NCBI GenBank assembly: GCA_025738555.1
Contig: JAOVFP010000020.1
Span: forward strand, 1,612,001 to 1,676,000
Length of the DNA: 64,000 nt
Direction of reading: 5' to 3'
DNA from: Cyathus striatus
Lineage: Eukaryota; Basidiomycota; Agaricomycetes; Agaricales; Nidulariaceae
The notes beneath the pieces are model-generated. The model was not told the DNA's origin. It ran no database searches and saw nothing but the letters and a program-made list of their open reading frames with translations. Position numbers and translations under genes: made by a program. Positions 11,570-22,375 of this stretch are shown here, one piece after another (position 1 is the stretch's first letter; each line of letters starts with the position of its first letter).

Positions 11570-11646
11570 CTTCCATTCATCTCGCAAGGCCAAATAGCAA
11601 ATCGGACATTGGTTCTGGGTGTACTGCTGGTTCGAATCCGGCTGGC
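11570..11646 (+). repeat. tRNA-like unit, array 2, well-kept copy
   Basis: The A-box-like AGGCCAAATAG is at 11587-11597 and the exact B-box GGTTCGAATCC at 11629-11639. The T-arm stem is GCTGG/CCGGC, with one wobble. Confidence 0.6.
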
Positions 11647-13499
11647 CAAGTTAGAGTGTACCCTTCGTTTTTTGCAAGATTTCAATGCCTTATACAAGGC
11701 TTTGATTTATGTATCACATCGTGCTTTCCAATGATATACATTCTATCCTGAATTGAATATCGTTCGCACTGCTCGCTTTATATATTTATTTACCTTCTTT
11801 CATTCATTCTGCAAGGGAAAGTAACACATCGGACTATAGGTCCTGTGCTGTACCTGATGATGCTGGTTCAACTCCAGTCGGCTTTCTCATTGTGTTGAGC
11901 TTGTTGCGATCGTAATATTTTATATCATTAGGATGTTTCTAAAGTAGTTCAACTTATTTAACCCCTTCAATTCGTCTTGCAAGGTCAAGCAGCACATCGG
12001 ACATTGGCTCTGGGTGTACTGCTGGTTCATGTATGGACGTAGTAGCGATCACTAAGCAATTTTTTTGCAGGAAAGACCCTTGAACTGCTTTATATTTACC
12101 TTGAGTTCCATTTACTCTGCAGGGGAAAGTAACTTATCAGACTATGGCTCTGTGCTGTACCTGGTGATGCTGGTTCGAATCAAGTCGTTTTTCTCATTGA
12201 TTGGTCAATCTTCAATTTTTGTGATCATGTCATTTTTTGGTTTCATTTGATAGAAAATATTTCAAGTGGCAATTTTCAGCTTGTGTAACCACTACCATTC
12301 ATCTCGCGAGGTCAAGCAGCACATTGGACATTGGTCCTAGATCTGCATGTACTGCTGGTTCATTGCCAGATGCATATAACAAGCAATTTTTTTGCAGGAA
12401 AGACTCGTACCGCATCCTTGAACTACCTTATATTTACCTCCTTTCATTTACCCTGCAAGGGAAAGTAACACATCAGGCTATGGTCGAATTCAGTTGGCTT
12501 TCTCATGATGCTGATTTGCACCCATGTCAAGTTGCAATCATAATATTTTTTAGTTTCATTTAATAGAAAATATTTCACCGAGTGGCACTTTCAACATATT
12601 TAACCTCTTCCATTTGTCTCGCAAGGTCAAGCAACGCATCGGACATTGGTCATAGATCTGGGTTGTACTGCTCCTTCAAATCTGGCTGGTTGTTATCAAG
12701 TTTTTAAGAACATTTTTGCAAGATGAGACTGCTATTATTTTAAAACTTTAACTTTTAACTTTTATATCTCGTAGATCATAATATAGACTCAGCAACTGAA
12801 CATTCACTACTTTGAATTGAATATCGTTCATATTCTTAAATTGCAGCTACTTAAATTTTACTTACTTTCATTTACTCTGCAAGGTCAAGCAACATATTGG
12901 ACATTTGCTCCGTAGATTTGGGTGTACTGCTGGTTTGAATTCGGCTGGCTTTATATAGCTTGTAGTCCCTTTGTTATATATTTTGTATAGTTGTGATAAT
13001 GGTCTGTGCAAATGGATGTCATTCTCAGCTGGCTTTGGTGTGTGGTGTGCTTTGTATATTTTGCAAGCCAAGCGTAACATTCTATTTGGTAGGACAAGAC
13101 ATTTCAACTGGTGCCACTCAACTTATTCTCGCAAAGTCAAGTAACACATCGGACATTCGTTTTGGATGTACCACAGGTTAAATCCAGCTGGCTTTATAGG
13201 AAATTCTCCAACTTACATTTTGCATGGTAGATAACTCAATGTCAAGTCTTCAAACTTTTTTGAATGACACTGCTCAACTTATTTAACCCATTCCATTCAT
13301 TTCACAAGGCTAAATAACACATCAGACATTGGTTCTGGGTGTATGTACTGCTGGTTCAAATCTGGCTGGCCAAGTCATTATATTTAATTCGATCAAATTT
13401 TTGCAAGACTATGTATCACATCACGCTTTCCAATGATATAGATTCTATCCTGAATTGAATATGGTTTGCATTGCTTGCCTCATATATTTATTTATTTTT

Positions 13500-13590
13500 C
13501 ATTTACTCTGCAAGGGAAGGTAACACATCAGACTATAAGCCCTGTGCTATACCTGATGATGCTGGTTCGAATCCACTCGGCTTTCTCATT
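13500..13590 (+). repeat. tRNA-like unit, array 2, second subtype
   Basis: This unit has the GGGAAGGTAACACATCAGAC 5' half and an exact B-box at 13564-13574. Its T-arm is partly broken (GCTGG versus CCACT). Confidence 0.55.
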
Positions 13591-14310
13591 GTTTTGAGCT
13601 TGTTGCAATCATAATATTTTTTATCATTAGGATGTTTCCAAAGTATTTTAAGTGATTCAACTTCAAGCTTCAAGATTTAACCCCTTCCATTTGTCTCGCA
13701 AGGTCAAGCAGCACATCAGACATTGGCTCTGGGTGTACTGTTGGTTCATCTCTGGCTATTTGTAAACAATATTTTTGCAGGAAAGACCCTTGAACTACTT
13801 TATATTGACCTTCTTTCATCTACTCTGCAAGGGAAAGTAACATATCAGACTATCTGTACTGTCCCTGATAATGCTGGTTTGAATCCAGTTGGCTTTCTCA
13901 TTGGGTTGATCTTAAGTGGCAATCATAAGATTTTTAGTTTCATTTGATAGAAAATATTTAACCAAGTAGCACTTTTCAACTTATTTAACCCCTACCATTC
14001 ATCTCGAAAGGTCAAGCAGCGCATCGGAGATTGGTTCTAGATCTGCGTGTGCTGCTGGTTCATATCCGGCTGTATACAACGCAATTTGTTTTGAAGGAAA
14101 GACTCTAATTTATGTATCACATCCTTGAACTGCTTTATATTTCATTTACTCTGCAGGGGAAAGTAACGTGTCAGACTATGGTTCTGTGCTGTACATGATG
14201 ATGCTGGTTCAAATCAAGTCGACTTTCTCATTAATTGATCTTGCAATCATAATATTTTTTAATAGAAAATATTTCACCAAGTGACACTTTTCAACTTATG
14301 TAACCCCTAC

Positions 14311-14393
14311 TACCATTCATTTCGCAAGGTCAAGCAGCACATTGGACATTGGACCTAGATCTGGGCTGTACTGCTGGTTCGAATCCAGCTGGC
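14311..14393 (+). repeat. tRNA-like unit, array 2, best copy
   Basis: The A-box-like AGGTCAAGCAG is at 14327-14337 and the exact B-box at 14376-14386, 49 bp start to start, as in tRNA genes. A perfect T-arm GCTGG/CCAGC spans 14374-14390. The middle shows GGACATTGGACC, a short hairpin in the place of the anticodon arm. Confidence 0.65.
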
Positions 14394-15219
14394 TGTTAGT
14401 ACATAGACAAAGCTATTCAAGAAAGTTTTGCAAGACTATGCTATTATTTAAACCTTTAACTTTTATATCTCATAGGTCATATACTTTTCTCAGCAATATA
14501 GATTCAGAAACTGAACATTCACTACTTTGAATTGAAGAGTTGTTCATATTCTTGAATTACATTGCTTAAATTTTACTTACTTCCATTTACTCTACAAGGT
14601 CAAGCAACACATTGGGTGTTCGCTCTGTAGATGTGGTTGTACTGTTGGTTCGAATTCAGCTGGCTTTATACTAAATCCCCGACGCTATACATTTTGCATG
14701 GCAGTGATAACATCTCTAATTTTTATTTCAAGATAGTAAGGTATCCAATGACCTCACTGCTCAACTTATTTAATCCCTTTCATTCACCTTGGAAGGTCAA
14801 GCAATGCATTGGACATTGGATCTAGATGTAAGGCTGCTGGTTCAAATCCAGCTGGATTTACAATATCATCATCTGTATCATGTAGTGTCTTTAATTTTTT
14901 AAAGATAAGATATTCACTGTCTTCACAGCTCTAACTACTCAATGTATTTAATTCCTTCCACTCACCTTGCAAGGTCAAGCAACACATTGGACATTGGTCC
15001 TAGATCTGGGTTGTACTGCTGGTTCAAGCCCAGCTGGGTAATAGCTATCCCATTCTTGTTCTTCCAGAAAGCTTTTGCATGGCTGCTAATATTTAAAACT
15101 TTCAATTTAATGTCTCATCAGCCTTTTCAATGACGTAGATTAAGCAACTAAACATTCACTACTCTGAATTGAATGTGGTTCATATTCTTGAATGTCATTA
15201 CTTAAATTTTACTTATGTC

Positions 15220-15310
15220 AATTTCCTTTGCACTTGAAGGTCAAGCAACACATTGGACATTCACTCTATAGATGTGGGTTTGATGCTGGTTCGAATCCAG
15301 CTTGCTTTCT
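15220..15310 (+). repeat. tRNA-like unit, array 2, late copy
   Basis: The A-box-like AGGTCAAGCAA is at 15238-15248 and the exact B-box at 15288-15298, with a perfect GCTGG/CCAGC T-arm. Confidence 0.6.
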
Positions 15311-15720
15311 TGGGATGATCAAGTGTCTTAATATATGTTCAGCTGGATATATACTCCACTTTTGTCTATTCAAAAAAATTACTATATCTGCTTACTCTTC
15401 GTCCTGTTCATTCACTCTGCAAGGTCACATAACACATCAGACAATAGTTCTACCAATATGGGTACATGCTGTTGCTTCAAAACAGGTGAATTTATTGGCT
15501 AGAGTCCTGTTCTGTGCATTTTTCGAGGTGACAGAGTAAGATCTTCAATTTCTAATTGATAGGATATTATTGCAAGGCATTTCAAGCGCAAAAACTCAAA
15601 CTGCAGTACTTATGTCACCTCTTTCATTTGCCTTGCAAGGCCAAGCAACACATTGGCCATTAACCTTAGATGTGGGTGTGATGCTGGTTCAAATCTAGCT
15701 GGTTTCACTGTATAATTACA

Positions 15721-16159
15721 ATGTGATTGTGTTACTTCACATGTTTTGCAAGACTATGCTAATACGTAATGCATAAAACTTTGGACACAGGTTTCGATCG
15801 TGTAGCTTGTTTGTCGTTGATTATACTTATTGCGTTTCCACGCACTGACTCGATTCCTTCCAACTCCAAGCTCCAAGCCTCAACAACTCAACTTGAAATC
15901 CACCTCGCCTTTCCCCAAAGGATAGGCAAATCATATATCGCAGATGTCGATGAATGGATATATCTATTATCAGACATATAATACAGTATCTACTTGCCTA
16001 CTATGCATTTCGAACTCGCTCACTAAAGTTCAGTTTGCATCAAATGGCGTCATCAACGAACCTTCGAACACCTGACTGCAGAAGGTACTTTTAAGGGATA
16101 GATTTCCTTACGATGCTGCGACGCCTCTTTGCATATTTGTTTCACTAACTTGAGCGACA
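15721..16159. other. Intergenic sequence before the first oxygenase gene
   Basis: No gene is supported. A 70-residue ORF at 15769-15981 has no recognisable domain or splice partner. The segment probably contains the promoter of the oxygenase gene. Confidence 0.4.
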
Positions 16160-17781
16160 ATGTCCTCACTTTTGCAGCCCGACACCCCTCACTACGTACC
16201 TGCACCACCGACGAACGCCGATTGTGAGCACTTCGCAGCATTTCAATTTATCACCAGCTTGACACTATTTACCCTAGTGGATTATGCTGACCTTCCGGTG
16301 ATTGACCTGTCAAAAGCTACAACGTCAGCTGGCCGGCAGGAACTCGCAATTCAAGCTAGAGATGCTATGACTAGCCATGGTTTTTTCTATGTCATTAATC
16401 ATGGCTACACGCCCGCAGAGGTACATCCTATAATTCCCTGTTGAGTCAAAGCTCACAGTTTAATTAGACCGCGCGCATTTTTGATATAGCTGATGTGCCA
16501 TTCAGCCGTGTTTCCGAGGACGAAAAGAAGGTTTACGTTGCAAAAATGAAAGAAAATGGATCATACCAAGGATATAAACCACGTCAATACTGGGTACGAG
16601 AAACTGATTCCTCTCGTTTTCGAGTTATAACATGGGAGTCAAAATAGCATATTGATGGTGGTGTACGAGATCAACTGGAGCACTACAATAGTTAGTATCA
16701 GCGAATTTCACATCTATCCTTGTTAATGTTTATTTAGTTAACCGGGACGTCACTAAGTGTCAACATCCAGAGCCAGTCCGACCATTCCTCCCTGAAATCG
16801 AAGCGTTTGCGAAACACAATCACGAGAACGTTTTATACCCCATCCTTAGGTAAGTGCTTAAGGATGTTCTTCGTACAAGGCAGCGTTAAGTCTTCCCAGG
16901 CTTTTGGCTGTGGGCTTAGAGTTACCTGAAGAAACTCTGGTTGACATGCATGCCTTTTCTGCCATAGGTGAAACATACGGTGCGTATTGTGGCTACCAAT
17001 GTAATACTGCAACTCAATGATACTTCCCAAAATGTAGTTCGATTTATGAAATAGTAGGCTTCCTGTGACGCTCCAGCTTTGATTACCACCTTAACTTGAA
17101 CCCTGGTTTCCAGCTATCCACGAACCGATGAAGAAGAGGTGAAAACAAAGAATGTTTGGTTGAAAGGTCACACAGGTATACCAGCATAAACTATGTCGAA
17201 GCTATTTCTAACACGTTGAGCTCAGACTTCGGAACCATAACAATTCTGTATAGCCAGCCGGTTGCGGCATTGCAAATACTTGCCAAGGATGGTTCATGGA
17301 AGTGGATACGTCATATAGATAACGCTCTCGTACTTTCACGTTCAACTATTCTTCGCTTTATATCTGTTGATATTGTTTTGGTTAGGTTATTAATGCTGGC
17401 GACGCTCTCGAATTTCTATCTGGTGGCTTCTATCGGGCTACGATTCACAGGTATAAATACCATCATCTTTGACTGGACGATGCATTGAACGATGTTCCCT
17501 TAAGAGTCGTGCAACCACCGGCGGATCAGCGAAATTGCACTCGGCTTGGTGCATTCTATTTTTGCATGACAGATGACAATGTAGTGTTGGCTCCGTTGAA
17601 AGATAGTCTTGTTCTACAGCGCATCGGTATTGTTCGAAGATTTGATGATGAACATGCTCCGACAATGGAACAATGGAGAAAGGGAAGAACGAGTGCCTAT
17701 GGGCAAAGCGAGCTTAAGCAAACAGAAAAGGGTGTAGAAGAAGAGGTCATCAATGGTGTTCTCGTCAAGCACTACAATTAG
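16160..17781 (+). CDS. 2-oxoglutarate/Fe(II) oxygenase (isopenicillin-N-synthase-like), paralog 1
   Basis: This is a multi-exon gene with introns of about 45-70 bp whose joins all keep frame. Exon 1 is 16160-16223. The N-terminal DIOX_N region reads VDYADLPVIDLSKA and GFFYVINHGYTPAE. The catalytic core has iron ligands H-x-D (GHT|DFG, split by an intron) and a distal His in YRATIHRVVQPP. A conserved Arg in TRLGAFYF probably binds 2-oxoglutarate. The C terminus is EEEVINGVLVKHYN. The family oxidises small molecules; the substrate is unknown and no N-terminal signal is seen. It is the first of three head-to-tail paralogs, with only 177 bp to the next. Confidence 0.85.
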
Positions 17782-17958
17782 GTACGACATCGCCTTCTGC
17801 CCCACTTCCTGTGAGATACGTGGCTGACCAATCGTCGTTCTCAGCTATACCTAGAACACGTTAATTTTGTCGTTGTAGTGTCTATACAGGGTTGTCGCTC
17901 ACCTGATCATGTCCGAATGCCTTAAATTGCGCGAAAAAAGCGCATCTAGTCAATAAGT

Positions 17959-19610
17959 ATGATGGATTCCTCGCCCACTCCTTCTCCGCCACATTATGTT
18001 CAACCTAACCCAACAACCGAACAATGTATGTACTTAACACCATGTTCCTACAGCGCTCTAACTATTTTCGCAGTGGATTATGCGGATCTGGCTGTAATCG
18101 ACTTGAGCAAGGCTTCTACTTTGAACGGGAGAGTTGAGCTTGCTAAGGAAGTTGTACATGCTCTCCGTGAATCTGGGTTCTTCTATATCATCAATCATGG
18201 ATACACTCGGGAACAGGTGCGTTCGGTTCATCTGCGCTGAAGATTACTGAACGCTTTGCTCCAGACTGCTAGACTCTTCGACATCGCAGATATTCCGTTT
18301 TCACAGGTTAGCGAGCAAGAAAAGCAGAAATATCTCGGTAAAATGAAGGAAACAGGATCGTACGAAGGATATAAACTACGCGGATACAATGCAAGTTTTT
18401 CGTTAATCTCCGTCGCGTTATGCCAAATAGTTTCGCAGCATATCGGTAATGGCGTGCGAGATCAAATAGAGCACTATAATCGTTGGTTACATCATTTCAG
18501 AACGGCGAAGTGCAGAGTTCATTCCTCTTCCAGTACTTCCAGATGTCACCCGCAGGGAACATCCAGAATCCCTACGTCCTTTCTTAGGAGAATTAGAGGA
18601 CTTCGCAAAGCATTATCACTACAACATCCTACATCCAATCCTTAGGTAACTGTCATACTACTCCACATTTTAGCTTCTAGATGCGTGAGTGCCTCATTAA
18701 CAATTGTTCTTTCAGGCTCTTGGCTATCGGGTTAGAGCTTCCGGAGGACACGCTTGTCAACATGCATGGTTTCGCAGGAGACTGTGGTAGCTGGAGTATG
18801 AAATATTGTCTAGTTCATTCTGCAGCTAACGCTTACTATGTTAGTCCGTTTCATGAAATAGTAAGTAGTTAACGTACTATGACGTTAGTGAATCGCGTGC
18901 TAAAATCCATATCTGAGCAGCTACCCGCGATCAGAAAGCGATGAGCTGAAGAGTAAAAACGTGTGGTTTAAGGGACACACAGGTAATATTAATTCATTGA
19001 CGTTGAAGTGCGCCTCACGGCATGCACAGATTTCGGTGGTATTAGCATTCTCTACAGTCAACCAGTCTCAGGTTTGCAAATACTTTCAAAGGATGGTGCA
19101 TGGAAATGGGTCAGGCACATAGAAAACGCACTGGTATGGGTTCCATCTAGTCAACAAAAAACGGCGGACTTACAGGGAAATCGGAAATGCGGGGTAACAT
19201 GTAACAGGTTATTAACTCAGGTGATACGATGGAATTCCTTTCTGGCGGATATTACCGCCCGACAATTCACAGGCGAGCCACGTTCTCACTTTTTACCCTA
19301 AAAGGAATGACCCCATATAATCAGAGTAGTCCAACCGCCTACAGATCAGCGCGGCTATTGTAGGTTAGGTGTTTTTGTTTTCACAGTGCCAAACGACGAT
19401 GTGAAGCTTGAGCCGCTACTCGAAAGTCCTGTCCTAAAGCGAATTGGCACCAAAATAGACAGGATCAACGGGGAAGATCCGCCCACCACAGTGAGAATTT
19501 GGAGGAAAACGAGAGTTGCGGCCTACGGACAAACGGAATTAAAAGCTGCACCAGAGACAGGGGTAGAACAAGAATTTGTGAGCGGCGTTTTGGTGAAACA
19601 TTATAATTAA
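17959..19610 (+). CDS. 2-oxoglutarate/Fe(II) oxygenase, paralog 2
   Basis: It has the same architecture and intron positions as its upstream neighbour. It starts MMDSSPTPSPPHYVQP, then DYADLAVIDLSKA, GFFYIINHGYTREQ, an HxD ligand in FKGHT|DFGG, the distal His in YRPTIHRVVQPP, the Arg in CRLGVFVF, and ends GVLVKHYN. Two introns need GC donors to keep the frame: AAT|GCAAGT near 18391 and CACAG|GCGAGC near 19272. At both homologous sites paralog 1 uses GT. I see no nonsense codon when these are accepted. The substrate is unknown. It probably arose by tandem duplication. Confidence 0.75.
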
Positions 19611-20785
19611 GAAGTATGTATGTGCCGTTGAAGCATCTTTTGTGTAAGACTTCCGTAAAAATTAATAATCCAAATACTTCGATGTACATATGTGCCACAA
19701 AAAAGAAACTCCTTCCTTCTACGCTCGTGAGTTAACAATCATCAGCTGACTTGATACTTGAGCCTTGAGCGGGAATATCTTAGCTTCAAATTTATCTGAA
19801 AATCTCGCACTGATCAGGAGGCAGTGATAGATTTTGAAGTTAAAACGTTTCCATTCTCATCGGCCTGCATTAAGTCTTCAGTCTACTATCTATTATCTCC
19901 CATAGTATCCTCTAAACCCCATTGGGAATTATCTTAAACGTATTATTGACTACTTTTACTTATATATATTTCTTATCTCTTATTAAATTCCAGGGTCCAC
20001 GGTCTTTTCGGTTCATCCAAAGAATCACTTCAAGCATGAATCGTCAGCTGACGATGTTCTTGAGAACTCTTCCCCTAAGTCGGAACCTTCTATAAGCCTT
20101 GGAGGGCGCTTGGAGCTGCCTCGAAGGGGGTCGGGAAGCCGTACCATTGGTAAGACTTGGTGATGCGGAGACCGATGTCATGTTTGCCGTGACAACATGA
20201 ATGATTTTTGTGGACTCTTGTGTGTCGATGGACACTCGATGCGCAGCATTTCGATTGACAAACTAAATCGATGCTTATCTTGTCGAGTCATATTCAACGA
20301 ATCTCAAAGAGATTATTCTGTAAAAATCGCCATATGCTGAATGTACGTACATCATGCCCAGAATTAAACGAGTGGTAGTCCGCTGGTGAGGAGGCGATAC
20401 TGCTGATACTTCATCGATGGAAGAATGAGTACATACCCGCAAACTTTTAAAAGTTCATTATCCGCTGTTCTTAGTTTAACCGCTCTAAATTTGGTTAAAA
20501 ACTTTCTTTGAATGGAATCGTAATATCCTCAAATTTCTGCTTTGAACTCCGAGCAGCGTTCCGAGGCATGGGGAAAAGAGACTAAGTTATCACTAGTATC
20601 GGGCGCGGTCATCAACTTCCCGAAACCTACATCCTAACACGTGGTGACGCTATCCAAGCCCCGTATATCTACTAGGAACACAACAATAATTTCCGAAAAA
20701 GACGTGACCATTAATTTATAAGTATGAGCGGTCGAGTTTCGAACAGATAGTATACCCTCCATCACCTTTTCTTCAAACAAGTGTC
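19611..20785. other. Intergenic sequence between oxygenase paralogs 2 and 3
   Basis: This stretch is much longer than the 177 bp between paralogs 1 and 2. No domain or splice-supported ORF is seen. A 63-residue minus-strand ORF at 20044-20235 has no recognised features. The last 100 bp contain AATTTATAAGTATGAG, possibly a TATA region for paralog 3. Confidence 0.4.
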
Positions 20786-22375
20786 ATGGCGATTGAACCC
20801 CTTGAATCTGCCTATACAGAGCTGCCAACATATATTCCTCCTCCTAATACAAGGGAACCGTGTATGTTTAGTTTATGGTGTGTAGGTAGAATTTCTGTTG
20901 ATTTCTTCATCAGTGGAATACGCCGACCTTCCTGTCATCGACCTAGCGAGAGCTAAGACACGAGAAGGCCGTAGTCAACTAAGCAACCAGCTATGCGAGG
21001 CTATGAAAAGTCAAGGTTTCTTCTACGCTATAAATCATGGCTATACGCAAGAGGAGGTATGTACATTTCATTTTAGGTTGATCATAACTTGGCTGTAAAT
21101 GCTAATAATTAAAATAGACGAACAAGATGTTTAGTGTCACGCAACTGACGTTCGACGGGGTACCTGAAGAAGAAAAAATAAAGTATTCCGGAAAGTCCCA
21201 AGATGAATATGAAGGTTACAAACCGAGGCAGACATGGGTGAATTTGAACTACGAGGCATATGTTTTCAGTGATTGAAGTCTTCAAATTTAGCACATCGAC
21301 CAGGGAATCCATGACCAAATCGAACATTATAATAGTAAGATCCTTCTGCAGATATAGGTGACTGTATTTTTAATTATAGCTTACATGAATAGTCAGGAGA
21401 CATGTCGGGAAATATTCCCATCCGCAGGCACTTCACTCCCATATCCCTTTGATGGAAGCGTTCGCAAAGCATAACTTCTTCAATATTCTTGTTCCTATTC
21501 TTCAGTGAGTTGCTAGGTATTCTTCGAATGCTTTATATTTAACATATGCTCTAGACTTCTGGCCATTGGCTTAGAACTTCCCGAAGATACTTTCGTCAAA
21601 CAGCATGAATGAGATGGTGAAAGTTTTACAACTAGTCAGTTTCCGGACAACTGTATATCATGAGAAAATGCTGACTTCAGACGTCCGTGCAGTCCGGTTT
21701 ATGAAATAGTAAGACCTTGAACGTTTCCGTGATCGAACATAACTGAACCAATCGTAGTCATCCTCGCAGCGAGGACGAGGAACTCAAAACCAAAAAGGTT
21801 TGGCTGAAAGGACACACCGGTAGGTCATTTGATGTATACAGCATTGAAAAGCTATAATTATTGCATCAGATTTTGGGACCATAACTATTTTATGGTCACA
21901 GCCGGTCGCAGGGCTCCAGATTCTGTCTCCAGATGAAAAATGGCGATGGGTTCGGCATATGGATAACGCCGTAGTAAGTCCACGCTGTCGTCATTATGAG
22001 CTTTTGCTCAGGCAAACGTCAACTTTCAAGGTTATAAACGCCGGAGATGCACTAGATTTCTTATGCGGAGGATATTATCCACCCACTAGGCATAGGGTTG
22101 TGCAGCCTCCTGTTGACCAGGCGAACATCCCGCGCTATGGTCTCTTCTTTTTTGCGACGCCGAATGACGATGTTAAACTCATTCCTCATGAGGAAAGTCC
22201 AGTACTTAAGCGGGTTGGTCTGAAGCGTCAATTCTCTGATGAAGAAGCCCCAACAATGGAGCAGTGGAGGAAGGGTCGTACACGTTCGTATGGGAAGATC
22301 GAACTGAAGAAAGGAAATGAAACTGGCGTGGAGGAGGAAGTCATCAGTGGGGTGGTAGTAAAACACTTCAACTGA
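20786..22375 (+). pseudogene. 2-oxoglutarate/Fe(II) oxygenase, paralog 3, with an in-frame stop
   Basis: It starts MAIEPLESAYTEL and continues EYADLPVIDLARA, GFFYAINHGYTQEE, GYKPRQTW, HIDQGIHDQIEHYN, LLAIGLELPEDTF. It then reads VKQHE followed by TGA (near 21610), where the paralogs have sense codons. Downstream coding is fully kept: VRFMKYHPRSEDEE, GHT|DFGTITILWSQ, INAGDALDFLCGG, HRVVQPPVDQ, PRYGLFFF, and a C terminus EEEVISGVVVKHFN. The last intron of paralogs 1 and 2 is absent, so HRVVQPP is continuous. Either this is a recent pseudogene with one nonsense change (TGG to TGA is the simplest) or I misread a splice site there. Confidence 0.65.

Larger units (their letters stand above)
11100..15720 (+). 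repeat. Array of about 25 tRNA-like units with A-box-like and B-box motifs
   Basis: A unit of about 90 bp recurs roughly every 150-200 bp on the plus strand. It reads, in order: CTTATTTAACCCCTTCCATT; CTCGCAAGGTCAAGCA; CACATCGGACATTGGTCC; TAGATCTGGGTGTACTGCTG; GTTCGAATCCAGCTGGCTTT. AGGTCAAGCAG matches the A-box consensus TRGYNNARNNG at 10 of 11 positions. GGTTCGAATCC matches the B-box fully, and GCTGG-TTCGAAT-CCAGC is a perfect T-arm. A variant type has GGGAAAGTAACACATCAGAC in the 5' half and TCGGCTTTCTCATTG at the 3' end. No pairing acceptor stem is seen. Spacers are AT-rich and without genes. Part of the array is duplicated at about 1.7 kb offset. Confidence 0.85.

Noticed and set aside
11437..15539. 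A series of plus-strand ORFs with a recurring CTAGSNPA-like pattern
   Set aside because: The recurring peptide comes from translating the repeat unit (GGTTCGAATCC); starts and frames are not conserved and the units behave as tRNA-like DNA.
11100..15720. CRISPR-like array
   Set aside because: Units are ~90 bp, variable, with long AT-rich spacers in a fungal genome with introns; the T-arm and box structure explains them better.
11100..15720. A cluster of functional tRNA genes
   Set aside because: No pairing acceptor stem and no consistent anticodon; only the T-arm and box motifs are kept.
20044..20235. Minus-strand ORF between oxygenases
   Set aside because: Short, no domain, no splice context.
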